Shown here in pieces: positions 1-10,504 of a DNA stretch of 64,000 nucleotides. Under the pieces are notes generated by a model. That model saw nothing but the letters and a program-made list of their open reading frames with translations, was not told the origin of the DNA and did not search any database. Source of the stretch: Sarcophilus harrisii (taxonomy: Eukaryota; Chordata; Mammalia; Dasyuromorphia; Dasyuridae); the NCBI RefSeq assembly GCF_902635505.1, contig NC_045429.1, positions 130,409,804-130,473,803 of the forward strand. The letters run 5' to 3'. Position 1 is the stretch's first letter; each line of letters opens with the position of its first letter. The translations under genes were made by a program, and so were the position numbers.

Positions 1-519
1 TGTGGATAGTAATAACATTTCTGAGGATCAAATAAATGAAAATGTGTAAAATGCTTTGCAAACCTTAATAAGGTTATTTAAATATGAGCAAATGCAAAGG
101 ACAAATCCGATCTTTGCAGATTGGTATACAATAGATAGAGCACTGTACTTGGAGTTAAGGTGCCTGAATTAAAATCTGGCCTTGGATACATACTACAATT
201 ATCCCTTCCACAATGTGACTTTCCCTATCACACTTTTGATATATTCCAGGTCAGCATAAGAAGTTAAGTGGTAATTTTGGGGGAGTTATGAGGAAGCCAC
301 GATAACACATGAAGGTCAGCATGATACAGAAAAAGCTTAGAAACTCAGAAAAGCATAAAACATATGTATAGTTTTGTATAATATCAACATATTTTATCTT
401 TTAATATCATTTTAATTCAGATTTCGTCTCTGGTGATGAGAGACAAAAATTTTACATGGATTTTCCAGATTGCAGGGAGTGCCATGCGATTCGCCTAACG
501 CCTGCAATGGAGAAAGGAT

Positions 520-690
520 AACTGTAATTGTATGGCCCTGGACAATTCAGTTAACTTCTTTTTGCCTCAGTTTTGTCACCTCTAAAAAGGAAGTAATAAT
601 AGCACCTACCTTCCAGGGTTTTTGTGAAGAGAAAATCATATTTGCCAAGCATTTCACAAACCTTAAAGTGCTATATAAATGTTAGCTGTT
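520..690 (+). repeat. MIR-type CORE-SINE fragment
   Basis: The sequence reads like the right half of a MIR: a 'cctcagtttt' block, 'taataatagcacctacctt', then 'aaccttaaagtgctatataaatg'. It is diverged and has no visible target-site duplication. Confidence 0.65.
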
Positions 691-1179
691 ATAATGCTCT
701 TTCTAGCACTGACAGTCAATTATCTATGATATTTATCCACTTACATATTCCAATTATGTCCTCCCTAGCCATTCAGTTTTCCTTCTATGGCCTCCATCTG
801 TAACCAGACACACTCAAAGTAATGTGCATATGGGGGAGGGAAGGGAGGGCAAAAGCTAATCTAAAAGGGAAAAGAAGGCATATTGCATATTTAATTGATT
901 TTAATTTAGCTCATTTGAGTCAATAGTAGGCTATGAATCTTTTTTGTGGTACCACATTATTTTTATATTATACAAAACTATACAAAAAAAGCCTTTTTTT
1001 AATATAAGAAAAAGTCAAGTTTATTTTCTTCTGTGTGGTGATTTGTTACCCAAAAAAACATTGACTACTGTGTTCAGTTTAGTTTTCAGTCTCTTCAGAG
1101 AAAGCTTGTGGCAGAGATAACTATCTGATTAATCATGAGTTCTTCACAGCCTTATTCATAATCTGATCTAAAGTGCAGA

Positions 1180-1560
1180 AATCACAGGATTTGAAAGTTG
1201 GAAGTGACCTCTATAGTAATCATCAATTCTAACTTGAACTCAAAGAAAAAAAAAAATTCCACTATAACATATCTGACAAGGGAGTATTAAAACTCTTAAG
1301 ACCTCCAATGAGAGGGAATCCACTACCTTTCAAAGCTCAGATTGTTATGCACCTTTTCTTGAAATTGAGTCTAAAGTTGCTTCTTTGCAGCTTCTACCCA
1401 TGGCTCCTGCTTCTGACCTCTAGAACTAAGCAAATGAAGTTGACTCTTTCTTCTAGGTTATAGCTTTCAGATACCTAAAGACAGAAATGAGATCTCTTTC
1501 TTTTTAATCTATATATCTCCAGTTCTTCTAATTTATTCTCATTTGACTCAAATGGGGGAG
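1180..1560 (-). repeat. CR1/L3-like LINE 3' fragment
   Basis: Wording such as 'gagagggaatccactacc', 'cttgaaattgagtctaaa' and 'cagatacctaaagacag' matches the antisense of the mammalian L3/CR1 3' region as I know it. A similar layout recurs at 43560-43800, 60850-61110 and 62790-63200. The fragment is old, and its edges are approximate. Confidence 0.5.
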
Positions 1561-1639
1561 GACAAATAATAAATGTTAATAAAGCATCTACTGTGTGAAC
1601 CAATGTGCAAACTGATTTACAAATTTTAAATCATTTAAT

Positions 1640-1795
1640 CCTCATAATTATCATAGGAGGTAGATATGAATATTATCCCCATTGTTCAAATGGGGAAACT
1701 GAGGCAGGCAGCAATTAAGTGACTTATCCAGGGTCACAGAGATAGCAAGTGTCCAAGGCTAGATTTGAACTCAAGTTCCTTTAGCACCCCAGTTT
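1640..1795 (-). repeat. MIR-type SINE fragment
   Basis: The antisense MIR core is legible: a four-C run, 'aaatggggaaactgaggca', 'agtgactta', 'agggtcacagagatagcaag', 'gatttgaactcaagttcct'. Diverged. Confidence 0.75.
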
Positions 1796-1906
1796 TCTTT
1801 CTCTGGATACTGTGCAGCTTATCTGTATTCATCTTAAATTTTGGAACCTTGTATTCCAGAATGTAGTTTGGCTGAGCAAAGTGTAATGAGACTATTATTC
1901 TTGGAA

Positions 1907-1918
1907 GGTGTGTGTGTA

Positions 1919-1976
<58 letters not shown>
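1907..1976. repeat. Interrupted (GT)n microsatellite
   Basis: About 70 bp of GT dinucleotides with small interruptions, followed to about 2070 by a pyrimidine-rich TC/CT stretch. It lies in the AGPAT4 intron. The small ORFs running through it are low-complexity artefacts. Confidence 0.95.
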
Positions 1977-2224
1977 CTCAATATCTCTATCTCTCTGTCT
2001 CTCTCCCTTTTCCCCTCTTTGTCTTCCTCCCTCTCTCCTTCCCTCTTCTCCCTCCTTTTTCCCCTTTTTCTATCTAAATGAATCTTTTTATCATCATAAG
2101 TTTTATCTACCTGCTTTCTTACCTTATGTTTGTTTAATATTTTGTTTTCCTAACACTCTCATGTGTGTGCCATAGTAGATGTAATGTTGGATTTGAAATG
2201 AGTAAAAACTGGGTTTGCATTTTA

Positions 2225-2370
2225 TTTCTGATATTTGATAGCTGTGTGGTAATCTCTCTGTGTCTCCATATCATCTGTAAAATGGAGATTATAGTGCCTT
2301 TAAAAATAGGGTCATCATGAGAGTTAAACAGTGTGTCTAAAATATTTTGCAAATGTTAGTTGTTTTCTTT
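2225..2370 (+). repeat. MIR-type SINE fragment
   Basis: The forward MIR core and tail are legible: 'agctgtgtgg', 'catctgtaaaatggagatta', then 'atattttgcaaatgttagt'. Confidence 0.7.
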
Positions 2371-2454
2371 TTATTCTTATCATATGATGGCATTCAGATA
2401 AAAATGGTATGATGACAAGATAACCGTCTTGCCATTATTCTGTAGCTACTCAAT

Positions 2455-2670
2455 AGATCTCTGGGGCTGAAGTCAGGAATACCTTATTTCAAATTCTGTT
2501 TTCTATGTGATTCTGGATAGATAACTTAACCTCTTGTCTGCTTTAATTTTCTCATCTGTAAAGTGGGGATAATAAAACCACTTATATTGCAAGGTTATCG
2601 TGAGGATCAAATGAGATATTTGTGAAGCTCCTAGCCCACTGCCAGGCACATATAAATATATGCTATGTAA
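2455..2670 (+). repeat. tRNA-headed CORE-SINE
   Basis: A head containing 'gctgaagtcaggaatacct' is followed by a core of MIR type ('tctcatctgtaaagtgggga', 'gaggatcaaatgagatattt') and a tail 'gccaggcacatata'. The marsupial-type head joined to a MIR-like body is the reason for the call. Confidence 0.6.
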
Positions 2671-2826
2671 GTGATATGTAAATGTTTATTATTTTATATT
2701 TAATGTTATGACCTCCCCCTGGCCTTGGGACTGCCTTTAGTCTGATGAGCTCAGCTGTTGCTCCCCCCACCCTCCTTTTCAACTCCTGCCCCCATAAGTT
2801 CACCCTTGTACTGCTTTTCCTCCCAG

Positions 2827-3025
2827 GATGCCTTTCAGGAGGGATACTACAGGACAGGCACCTACCCGGGCACCCCCATTGTGCCACCTCGACGACCCTG
2901 GACTCTCCTGTGTTGGCTTTTCTGGGCCCTGCTGCTTCTGTACCCCTTGTTCCGACTGGTGGTTAACATGATCAGCAGCGGCTCGTCACTGACACTGGCC
3001 AGCTTCGCCCTTGTCATCTTTGTGG
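2827..3025 (+). CDS. AGPAT4: AGPAT4, penultimate coding exon
   Basis: AGPAT4 is a lysophosphatidate acyltransferase that adds an acyl chain at sn-2 of lysophosphatidic acid to make phosphatidic acid, in ER and other internal membranes. This exon starts with DAFQEGYYRTGTYPGTP and has the family landmark PPRRPWTLL, followed by a hydrophobic membrane segment (about WLFWALLLLYPLF) and the start of a second (SLTLASFALVIFV). The match is to AGPAT4 rather than AGPAT3: I recall FQEEYYRTGTFPETPM for human AGPAT4. The acceptor is a pyrimidine tract ending tcccag at 2826. The exon begins in phase 0, is 199 bp, and ends one base into an alanine codon before the donor gtaagt at 3026. The catalytic HX4D motif is in earlier exons outside the window. 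Confidence 0.95.
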
Positions 3026-3709
3026 GTAAGTGGGACAGCTAACTTCTGAGCTAGGTGGTAAGGGGGTACAAGGGAGCGAGCAGGCTCCTAGCACCTAGTC
3101 TGAGACTTTTCCCACCCAGAACTTCAGATGAAGGAACCTGGGCTGGGGCTGAGAATGTCAGAATTGCCAGAGCATTTGGTGGTCACCTCACCCAGCATTT
3201 CTCAGACTATAAAGGTTTTCCAAGGAGCTGTAATGGAAACCTAGGTCCTCAGAACTCTCCCCCTGTCCTTCTGTGCTGGTCCCCTCCAGCTGGAGATTGA
3301 GCCCTGGCTGCCTTATGTCTCCCACGTTTGCATAGATCACAACTAGTGCTGAGGGGAGCACAGGGTCCACTGGCTGGAGTATTCCAGGGTCCAGAATGTT
3401 GGTCTAGGGAGTTCCCTTCCAGCCCTCGCTCCTGAATCCCAGAAAATCCTATCACTTTTGTTAATACAGCACTCATGGAAGGGAAGACTATAAAGAAGCA
3501 GAAGTAAGAGCAGCAGCTTCACTTGCCTTTTTGTCCTCAATCTAAATGCAGCCCTGCTGTCAGGTCTATTTGGGAGCAGTTTTCCTATCCTCTGTGGCAA
3601 CTTCCTGTTTCCCTGGTTGTGTTCTCATTACTGTACTTTTCTTTGGAGATTTTCCACATTCAGATTCCTTTTTATTCTTTCTTTTATTTGGTGTCCCTAA
3701 CCAAACAGT

Positions 3710-3845
3710 TAATCATAAAACATTGATTGAATTTCTGTTATGTATCAGGCTAAGTGCTGGGGCTGCAAGGGTCAAAAAATGGCCTCTGTCCTAAAGAGGC
3801 TTACAATCTGATAGGAGAGACAACATGAAAATTCACACAAGCACA
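3710..3845 (+). repeat. Old dispersed repeat, L2-like wording
   Basis: Contains 'aagtgctggggctgcaaggg', 'cctctgtcctaaagaggctt' and 'gataggagagacaacatg'. The same order of phrases recurs at 5755, 23940, 27890, 59240, 61435 and 62520. I think it is a LINE-2-clade 3' region, but the family name is not certain. Confidence 0.5.
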
Positions 3846-3865
3846 TGCACATAAAAGCAAAGCTT

Positions 3866-4230
3866 AAGAGTTGGGGAGGCCAGTCCCTATATTTATGCAC
3901 ACCTGCATCTTTGATTTCCTTCACAAGCTAATTGTACAATAATTCAGAGTCTGATTCTTTTTGTACAGCAAAATAATGTTTTGGTCATGTATACTTATTG
4001 TGTATCTGAGTTATATTTTGATATATTTAACATCTACTGGTCATCCTGCCATTTAGGGGAGGGGGTGGGGGGGGGGGTAAGAGGTGAAGAATTGGAACAA
4101 GAGGTTTGGCGATTGTTAATGCTGTAAAGTTACCCATGTATATGTCCTGTAAATTAAAGGCTATTAAATAAAAAAAAAAAAAATAAAACTCAAAAAAAAA
4201 AAAAAAAAAAAAAAAAAGAGTTGGGGAGGC
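3866..4230 (+). mobile_element. 5'-truncated L1 3' end with 15-bp target-site duplication
   Basis: The insert (3881-4215) has the marsupial L1 3' UTR wording seen again at 47761-48060: 'tgatttccttcacaagctaa', 'tctgattctttttgtacagc', a G-rich tract at 4056-4078, 'aagttacccatgtatatg', then a long A-rich tail. It is flanked by a perfect duplication, AAGAGTTGGGGAGGC, at 3866-3880 and 4216-4230. The perfect duplication and long A tail suggest a fairly young insertion. Confidence 0.9.
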
Positions 4231-4469
4231 TTCCAGCAGAATCTGTTATTTTGCTTGTTTCACATCCTGCTACCCACTGCCTCTTCCCTCCCATGAGAAG
4301 ACTTTCTGGTGGGGAGGAGTCTTCTTAGTCTTGGATGGGTAGTGTAATTTGCCCTGGACACTCCTGGGAACAAGACTTACCTTTCCTTTCTTAAATTTCA
4401 CACGGATCTGGCAGACACTATCACACCTAGCTATATATTCCCATCCTTCCTTTCCATAGTCAAGCATTT

Positions 4470-4675
4470 ATTTATAGGGTGATAGATGTGAATTCAGGAA
4501 GATCTAAGTTTAAATCCAGACTCAGCTACTTACCAACTGTGAATCTAGGTAAGTCACCTCAGTTTCTTCATCTGTAAAGATGAGGATGTGATAAAAGCTG
4601 GTTTCTTATGAAAGTGAGATAATATTTGTAAATTTACAAATCTTATAAGTGCTACATAATTGCCTCCTATTATTA
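4470..4675 (+). repeat. CORE-SINE (MIR-like)
   Basis: The phrases 'agtttaaatccagactcagc', 'aagtcacctcagtttcttca', 'tctgtaaagatgaggatg' and a tail 'cttataagtgctacataatt' mark a diverged tRNA-headed CORE-SINE. Confidence 0.6.
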
Positions 4676-5481
4676 CTTATTAATGACTGTTAATTGCTTG
4701 TTAATACTTATTTGACAGGTGTGATAGGAAAAATGAATCATGATTCTTAAGACAGTGCTTTATTTGATGGCAGGTTTTGGAAGGACTGAAGAGAGTTTAT
4801 TCTAAAGCTCATTCACTTTTGTTAAAGGATCTTTATTTAAGAATGTCTATTTTATTTATTTTTTTAAAAGATCATTTTTGTAAGTTCAGAATAAAATAAA
4901 TAAAAGACACAGCTCAAAAAGCAAAACAAAACAAAACAAAAAAACCCCAGTTTTCCTTATAAAGAAGGGAGTTCACAAAAGTTTGATTGAAGTGAGAGTT
5001 TCTGGCACTTTGAAAAGTACTGAAGTACCAATCAGTTTGTTGTTATCACAAATAAGAAAACTGAAGCCTAGAAGGGTTCATCAAAATTGTTTAGTTCTAT
5101 GGCATTCCTGTATTTTAAGATTTCTACCAATTTCTAGTGACTCAACTGAGCACCAGTGATATTGCCAGAAGGAACCTAGATACTATTTCTAAATATTTTA
5201 AAGTTATGAGTAAGAAACTACTGATGATAATGATTTCTCCCAAATACGATGGGTAGAGAATAGAGGGAAAATGACTTTGAAAGAGAATAGCTGGCTAAGA
5301 AAATGGTCCCTGAAAATAAGATTTGGATTTCCAGAATAAGCTGCCTGAATCAGGTACTTTGCTTATCTCCTAATCAGGATTTTAACCTCTGTGTGTTAGC
5401 CCCATTTTGATTTGTTATTTTAAATTGGTTGTGTGCCTTTTTAGCTTCTTCCTCTGTTTTAAAAAGGTACTAATAGGAGTC

Positions 5482-5697
5482 CAGAGGAGCACAGGGCTCA
5501 GTGGAATCAGAAAGACTTATCTTCCTAGTTTAAATCTGGCCTTAGACATTACCAGTTTGACCTTTAGCAAATCACTTAAACCCTCTTTGCCTCAGTTTCC
5601 TTATCTGTCAAATGAGCTGGAGAAGAAAATGGCAAGCCATTCTAATAACTGGAGTTGTGAAATATTGGAAATAACTGAACAACAACTAGAAATATAG
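5482..5697 (+). repeat. CORE-SINE with RTE/BovB-like tail
   Basis: A tRNA-like head ('ggaatcagaaagacttatct') and CORE body lead into 'aaatgagctggagaagaaaa', 'tggcaagccatt' and a final 'aactgaacaacaact'. The tail is the RTE/BovB 3' end motif, implying mobilisation by an RTE LINE. The same architecture occurs at 6595, 24820 and 42605. Confidence 0.75.
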
Positions 5698-5754
5698 TAG
5701 TGATGGTGGTGGTAATAGCAGTAGTAATGGTAGAGTTAGTTGTTACTTAGAAAC

Positions 5755-6200
5755 CATTTGTTACTGTCTTAAATACAAAGACAAAATATTCCTTGCCCTC
5801 GTAGAATTTGCATTCTTGAATGGGGGAAAGGGCATACAAAAAATATTATACAAGGGAATAAGTCTATACTAAATGATACAAAGTAGTTTCAAGAAGGAGA
5901 CATGGCTGATCAGGGGGTGTTCAGGAAAGGCCTTTTTTAGGCTTTTATACAGATAAATCACTTGCTACTTTTGAAGGAAACTAAAATTTTAAGAAGTAGA
6001 AGTGAAGACAAAGGTTCTGGACAAAGATTACAGAGGAAGAAGATGGAATATCATGTGTTGGTAATAGCTAGCAAGCCATTTGCACTGGAAGAGTTGGTGT
6101 AAGAGGAATAATAGGAAAAAAAAGCTGGAAAGATAATGGGCAGCATACCATGAAAGACTTTAATTGATAATATGTTGATTTGGAATACAAAAGGATGTCA
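5755..6200 (+). repeat. Old dispersed repeat, L2-like wording (long copy)
   Basis: Includes 'aatacaaagacaaaatattc', 'cttgccctcgtagaatttgc', 'gttcaggaaaggcctttttt' and 'accatgaaagactttaattg', the same sequence order as the copies at 27890 and 31110. The 60-residue ORF at its end is not convincing as a gene. Confidence 0.5.
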
Positions 6201-6594
6201 CCAAAACTTTTTTGGTCAGATTTATCTTTTAAAGATAGAATCTTGGTGATTGCATGGAAGATGAAAGAGAGAGAAGAGATTAAAAGCTATTGCAATTATT
6301 TGAGAAAGAAGTGTTGTGGGTTGAAAGGTTTTGAGTTGAAAAGAGAAAATAATAGATATTAAAGAAAGGTTTTAAAGGCCTTTAATAGTCCAAATTCTGC
6401 TGCATGACATATGCCCTGAACTGTCTACATCAGTGCAATTCTAAACAATAAACAATCTCTTCCTTCCAGGCCTCCAAATTTGTTTATTTATTTATCCTAA
6501 GAGGGAAATTACATGTGAATTTAGCTTTTAGCCAAAGAGATGATAAAGGATCGATAAAGGATGAGCTCCTTAGAGATTGTTAGTAGATAAAGTA

Positions 6595-6805
6595 CTTCCT
6601 CGGATCCGGAAAATGCCTCTTTATGAGTTAAAACTTAGCCGTAGACACTTAGTAGCTGTGTGAGCATAGGCAAGTTACTTAAGTCTGTTTGCCTCAGTTT
6701 CTTATCTGTAAAAATGAGCTGGAGAAGGAAATAGCAAACCACTCCAGTATCTCTGCCAAGAAAATCCCAAATGGGGTGAAAAATAACTGAATGGCAAGAA
6801 AAACA
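6595..6805 (+). repeat. CORE-SINE with RTE/BovB-like tail
   Basis: The clearest tail in the window: 'tgagctggagaaggaaatag', 'aaaccactccagtatctctg', 'ccaagaaaatcccaaatggg', then 'aacaacaaat'. The head is diverged. Confidence 0.8.
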
Positions 6806-7109
6806 ACAAATCATAATATTTAGTATAGGTCTGATGCACAGCGCGTCAACCAAACTTTTTTGGTGATCTTAATAGTGATTTTCCTTATAATTAGAAAAAA
6901 AAAATCAAAGTAGTTTTTTCTATTTTGAAAGTTCAGTATACCTATCTCAGTGGCTTCTAAAATCCTGTGACTTATCTCCTTAGAATCTGGATGTATTTTA
7001 TTTTTGTTAGTGTTTCCCTATGTACCCAGAACAGTGCTTACCACACAGTCGGCAGTTAACAAATCTCTGTCACATTGATTTGAATTAAATTCATAGCCGC
7101 TTCATGCCT

Positions 7110-8110
7110 TCATCTCAGCATCCTTGCCCAAGAGCCTTTTCTTTGACCTTGTGCCAATGAATATTTTATCAATGACCTTATAAAGCATGGTTGGGAGATT
7201 GTTCAAATCTATTAATAACACAAAGCTTGGAGGAATCGCTGATCATGATTGACAAAGCAATGATCCAAAAATATGCTAGTGGACCCAGCTTCTTAAACTA
7301 TGGGTATCTTAATTGAATGGGAGGAGTTCATGAAATTAAGATTTATTGTCAGTAAAGTTTGATTTACACATCTCTATATCCAGGGTTATGTAAAAGTTTC
7401 TCAAGTGGAAAGGGGTCATAAATGAAAAAAGCTTAAGAAGTCCTGGAATAGATTATTAAGGCAGGTCTTCTAAGGTTAAATTTTGTGGGGACAAATACAA
7501 AGTGCTATATATTTTGTTTTACAAATACAACATAGCAGAAAGTGAGGTGTCTATATAATCAATCCTCTGAGAGACATCCATATATTTTGATGGATTATGA
7601 AGTCCTATGGCAGGCAAAAAAGCTAAATATGATTTGGGGCTTCGTTGAGAGGTGGTGTTGAATGTGGAAGATGTTGGAATACTTTCTATTTCTGTGCCAC
7701 ATTTTAAAAGGAAGGATAAGCTGGAGAATGTCCAGAGCAGGGAGAATGAAATGGTGAAGAGTCTCAGGATGCTGCTGCTGAAGGAATGAGGGCTTTTAAT
7801 CCATGAGAACAATCATGGGACTGGTAGGAAATGTGATAGCTTTTGTGTGTAAACTGTTGTGTGTAAGAGATTATTAAACTTGTTCTCTTTAGACTCAGAG
7901 AATTGAACTGAGAAGACAAATAAACTTTAATGAAAGCAGCATTTAGATTTACCTTAAGAAATGGGGTGTCTCTGGGGGTGATGTTACCCTTCACTTAGAG
8001 GTCTTCAAATGAAGACTTTATGACCCCTTGGTGGCAATATTATAGAAGGAATTCTCAGTTGGTGTGGGTTGCACTAAATGGCCTTTGTTGGTTTTGATTT
8101 TTAAGGATAT
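7110..8110 (+). repeat. CR1/L3 LINE remnant
   Basis: The order of phrases follows the end of a CR1/L3 ORF2 and its 3' region: 'aatattttatcaatgacctt', 'aacacaaagcttggaggaat', 'gctggagaatgtccagagca', 'gatgttacccttcacttaga', ending near 'gcactaaatggcctttgttg'. No open frame survives. Confidence 0.6.
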
Positions 8111-8288
8111 CTAACAAATAAGAATATTAATAGATCTTGTGAACTGGTACTCCCCCCACCCCCCAAAAAATATGTGAGATCTCAGTGGAATTAGTTGAAT
8201 TAAAATCACAGGGACCCTTGGCCTGCCCTGAATTTCTATCCTTTACATCCTAGCTTCTTCCTGACTCTTGGCCCTCCTCTCTCTGCAG

Positions 8289-8380
8289 CATCTGTTGGGG
8301 TTCGGCGTATGATTGGAGTGACAGAAATCAACAAAGGTTCCACCTACGGCAACAACGACAGCAAGCAGAAATCCAAGTGA
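8289..8380 (+). CDS. AGPAT4: AGPAT4, last coding exon with stop codon
   Basis: The first two bases complete an alanine codon begun in the previous exon. The exon encodes the rest of the second hydrophobic stretch and the AGPAT4 C-terminus: SVGVRRMIGVTEINKGSTYG, then NNDSKQKSK and TGA at 8378-8380. From memory the human end is SVGVRWMIGVTEIDKGSAYG followed by NSDSKQKLND, so this protein ends one residue earlier with a more basic tail. The joined exons give an uninterrupted frame of 96 residues. Confidence 0.95.
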
Positions 8381-8603
8381 TTGGTTCAGGGACTGCTTTT
8401 CATCCAAAGGGAACTTCAGAAAACTCTTGCTTCTCCTCAATTGGACAGAGTGATGAAGGTTGGATGAGAGACTCCTGGGGATATAGCTAAAGCCCCTCTC
8501 CCTTTTGGGTGAGGGGGCTTGGTCTCAAAGCCAGATGGGGAAGAAGATGAATTCTCAAATCCCCTCTCCTAACATTTTTAAGCGGGTTTTCTTTCTTTTT
8601 CTC

Positions 8604-8651
8604 TGTGTGTGTGCGTGTGTGAGTGTGTGAGCGCCTGTGTGTGTGTGTATC
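8604..8651 (+). repeat. GT/GC-interrupted microsatellite in the 3' UTR
   Basis: Tandem GT dinucleotides with GC and GA interruptions, downstream of the AGPAT4 stop. In the mRNA this would be a UG-rich element. Confidence 0.9.
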
Positions 8652-9360
8652 CATATATGCAGAAGGCCTATGTTTTATAATAATCCAAAACATACTTTGG
8701 GGGTGGGCTAGGGAATCCCTTTCATCCTTTGGTGCTGAGTTTTCTGTAACCCTTCTAAAAGGTTACCAGGGATGGAGTGGAGAGAGCTTTTACAAAGAGC
8801 ATTAAATTATGCCTCCAAGAACAAAAACCTGTATGTCTGGTACATCTGTGGTATATGTTTACACGGGCCTCCTTCCCTCTCTCCCCGGTCCCTCTTTCTG
8901 GCACGGCATTTCTCTGGTCTTTATCACAAGGTGATCTGGAGTCTGCTTAAGCAGAAATGGCTGCCATGCCTGGAGACGGGGAAACCTTCTAAAGGAGACA
9001 GATGCACCCTGAGGGTCATCCCAGATAAAAGGTTGATGGAAATCCATCACCAGTAAGTGGGAATCTGCCTATATCTGGAAGGGAGAATGAAACGGAGCGA
9101 ACTGTTGTGTGAAGGCTTTTGAATCCCCCCTCCCTCCTAAAAAGCCTTTCTTTTCTCTTACTTGGCTCCTGGGTGACTTACCCATGGTGTTTTTGCTGCT
9201 GTGATTTCTCTGGCTCCATCTCGTTCGTCTCCAAGCCAGCACCAGCATGCCTGTGCCCTTCTCGCCCTCAAGACCAAATATAATACGATGACCCGGTGGA
9301 TGACCACCTTCTGTGGGTGTTCCCTTGTCCATGACGTCAGCTAATCAAAATGCAAAACTA

Positions 9361-9366
9361 AATAAA
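9361..9366 (+). promoter_or_regulatory. AGPAT4: Candidate AGPAT4 poly(A) signal
   Basis: A canonical AATAAA about 980 bp after the AGPAT4 stop, followed within 30 bp by a GTGAGTTCATTGG stretch. It is the best-placed signal but is unproven. Confidence 0.5.
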
Positions 9367-10334
9367 AAGCGTGAGTTCATTGGCATAATCCAGAAATCTC
9401 ACCCAATCATGGACTTTCACTTGATTAAAATGCTATTTAGCCTTTTTTTCTCATTTAAAAAAAAATATCATTAGTAGCTCTCATTGAAAGCTGCTTTTGA
9501 TCAAGGCAGTGGTCTGTCTTATGTAATTCCTAATTGATTCTACCAAAGGATTCAGCCCATGAGACTTTGGGATAGAACTTGGAGGGGCGTCCAGTATGAA
9601 GGACCCCATGCTAACATCTGCTTGCTAGCCAACATAGCCAACTGCTAGAAAAAAGCAATAATTTACCCAAAAGAGAACTGTTTTTATACAAGATAGTTTC
9701 CTTTAGGGACAATTATACTTCAGGTAGTAATGCTACGCTCAGTTTGGTTTTTTAAGTAACAGGTATATGTATGACTTTGGCCATTTCTGGTGAGTCATCT
9801 GGGGATTTCTTTTTGTGGACACAAACCCAATATCAAGCATTAATGCAGGATATTGACTCTTAGGTAAATGTAAGGTTCAAGGCTCCTTCTCTTCAGAGAG
9901 CTCTACTTTCAGAAAACCTGTTTCTTTTTCAGTCCATTAATATTTATTGAATGTGACTGTGTTCTGCAGTGCAGAATTAAAGAGCTTTTGATCTATGAGA
10001 AAGAAGAAAAAATAAATGTAAACAAGAAACAGGACCAATCATACTCTGGAGATGTGACTGAATGAGCCCAGTTTTGTATGAGGCTCACACTGTCATTTTC
10101 ATTACTTTAAGTCACATCATTGTGAGTATATATATAGATCCTAAGGGTAGTGACTTAGGAAATAAACAAAATGCTTCTTCCTCATCATTTTCTGATGACT
10201 GAATTACAGTGTCATAAGACTAATCATGAGCTATTTTCTAAACCTGCCTTTGAACATAAACAAGATAAAATATAAAGGGAGAACATGCTGGGCTATATCA
10301 GTGGTAGTAATTTCTAAAACTGGATTTATCTGGA

Positions 10335-10504
10335 CCTTCCATCATTTTTTTTTTTTGGCTGAGGCAATTGGGGTTAAGTAACTTGCCCAGGGATCACACA
10401 GCTAGGAAGTGGTTAAGTGTCTGAGACCAGATTTGAACTCGGGTCCTCCTGACTTCAGGGCTGGTGCTCTATCCATTGTACCACCTAGCTGCCCCTTCCA
10501 CCAT
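10335..10504 (-). mobile_element. Marsupial tRNA CORE-SINE, full-length-like
   Basis: On the - strand it starts ggggcagctaggtggtacaa, continues with 'ccagccctgaagtcaggagg' and 'ttcaaatctggtctcagac', and ends at 'caattgcctcagcc' plus an A-run. The flanks CCTTCCATCAT (10335-10345) and CCTTCCACCAT (10494-10504) look like an 11-bp target-site duplication with one difference. This head and tail are typical of marsupial MAR1/WALLSI-type SINEs, and it is the best taxonomic marker in the window. Confidence 0.88.

Larger units (their letters stand above)
1..2826 (+). other. AGPAT4: AGPAT4 intron (upstream part)
   Basis: This is intronic DNA upstream of the penultimate AGPAT4 coding exon. The preceding exon, expected to end near a WLHKLYQEK-like motif, was looked for and not found, so it lies left of the window. 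The stretch holds several worn SINE and LINE fragments and a GT microsatellite, listed separately. The AGPAT4 assignment rests on the exons to the right. Confidence 0.8.
3026..8288 (+). other. AGPAT4: AGPAT4 last intron
   Basis: A GT-AG intron of 5,263 bp (donor gtaagt, acceptor ctctgcag). It carries an L1 3' end with a perfect target-site duplication, several SINEs and old LINE fragments, listed separately. No further exon was recognised in it. Confidence 0.9.
8381..9390 (+). other. AGPAT4: AGPAT4 3' UTR (probable extent)
   Basis: Sequence after the AGPAT4 stop. It contains a GT-rich run (about 8604-8651) and ends in the most plausible poly(A) signal, AATAAA at 9361-9366. An ATTAAA near 8802 could give a shorter form. 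Further A-rich signals (for example near 12170) could mean a longer 3' UTR. The true end cannot be fixed from sequence alone. Confidence 0.55.

Noticed and set aside
1841-2175. Two ORFs rich in VC, SL and SP repeats
   Set aside because: They are translations of the GT microsatellite and the adjacent TC-rich run.
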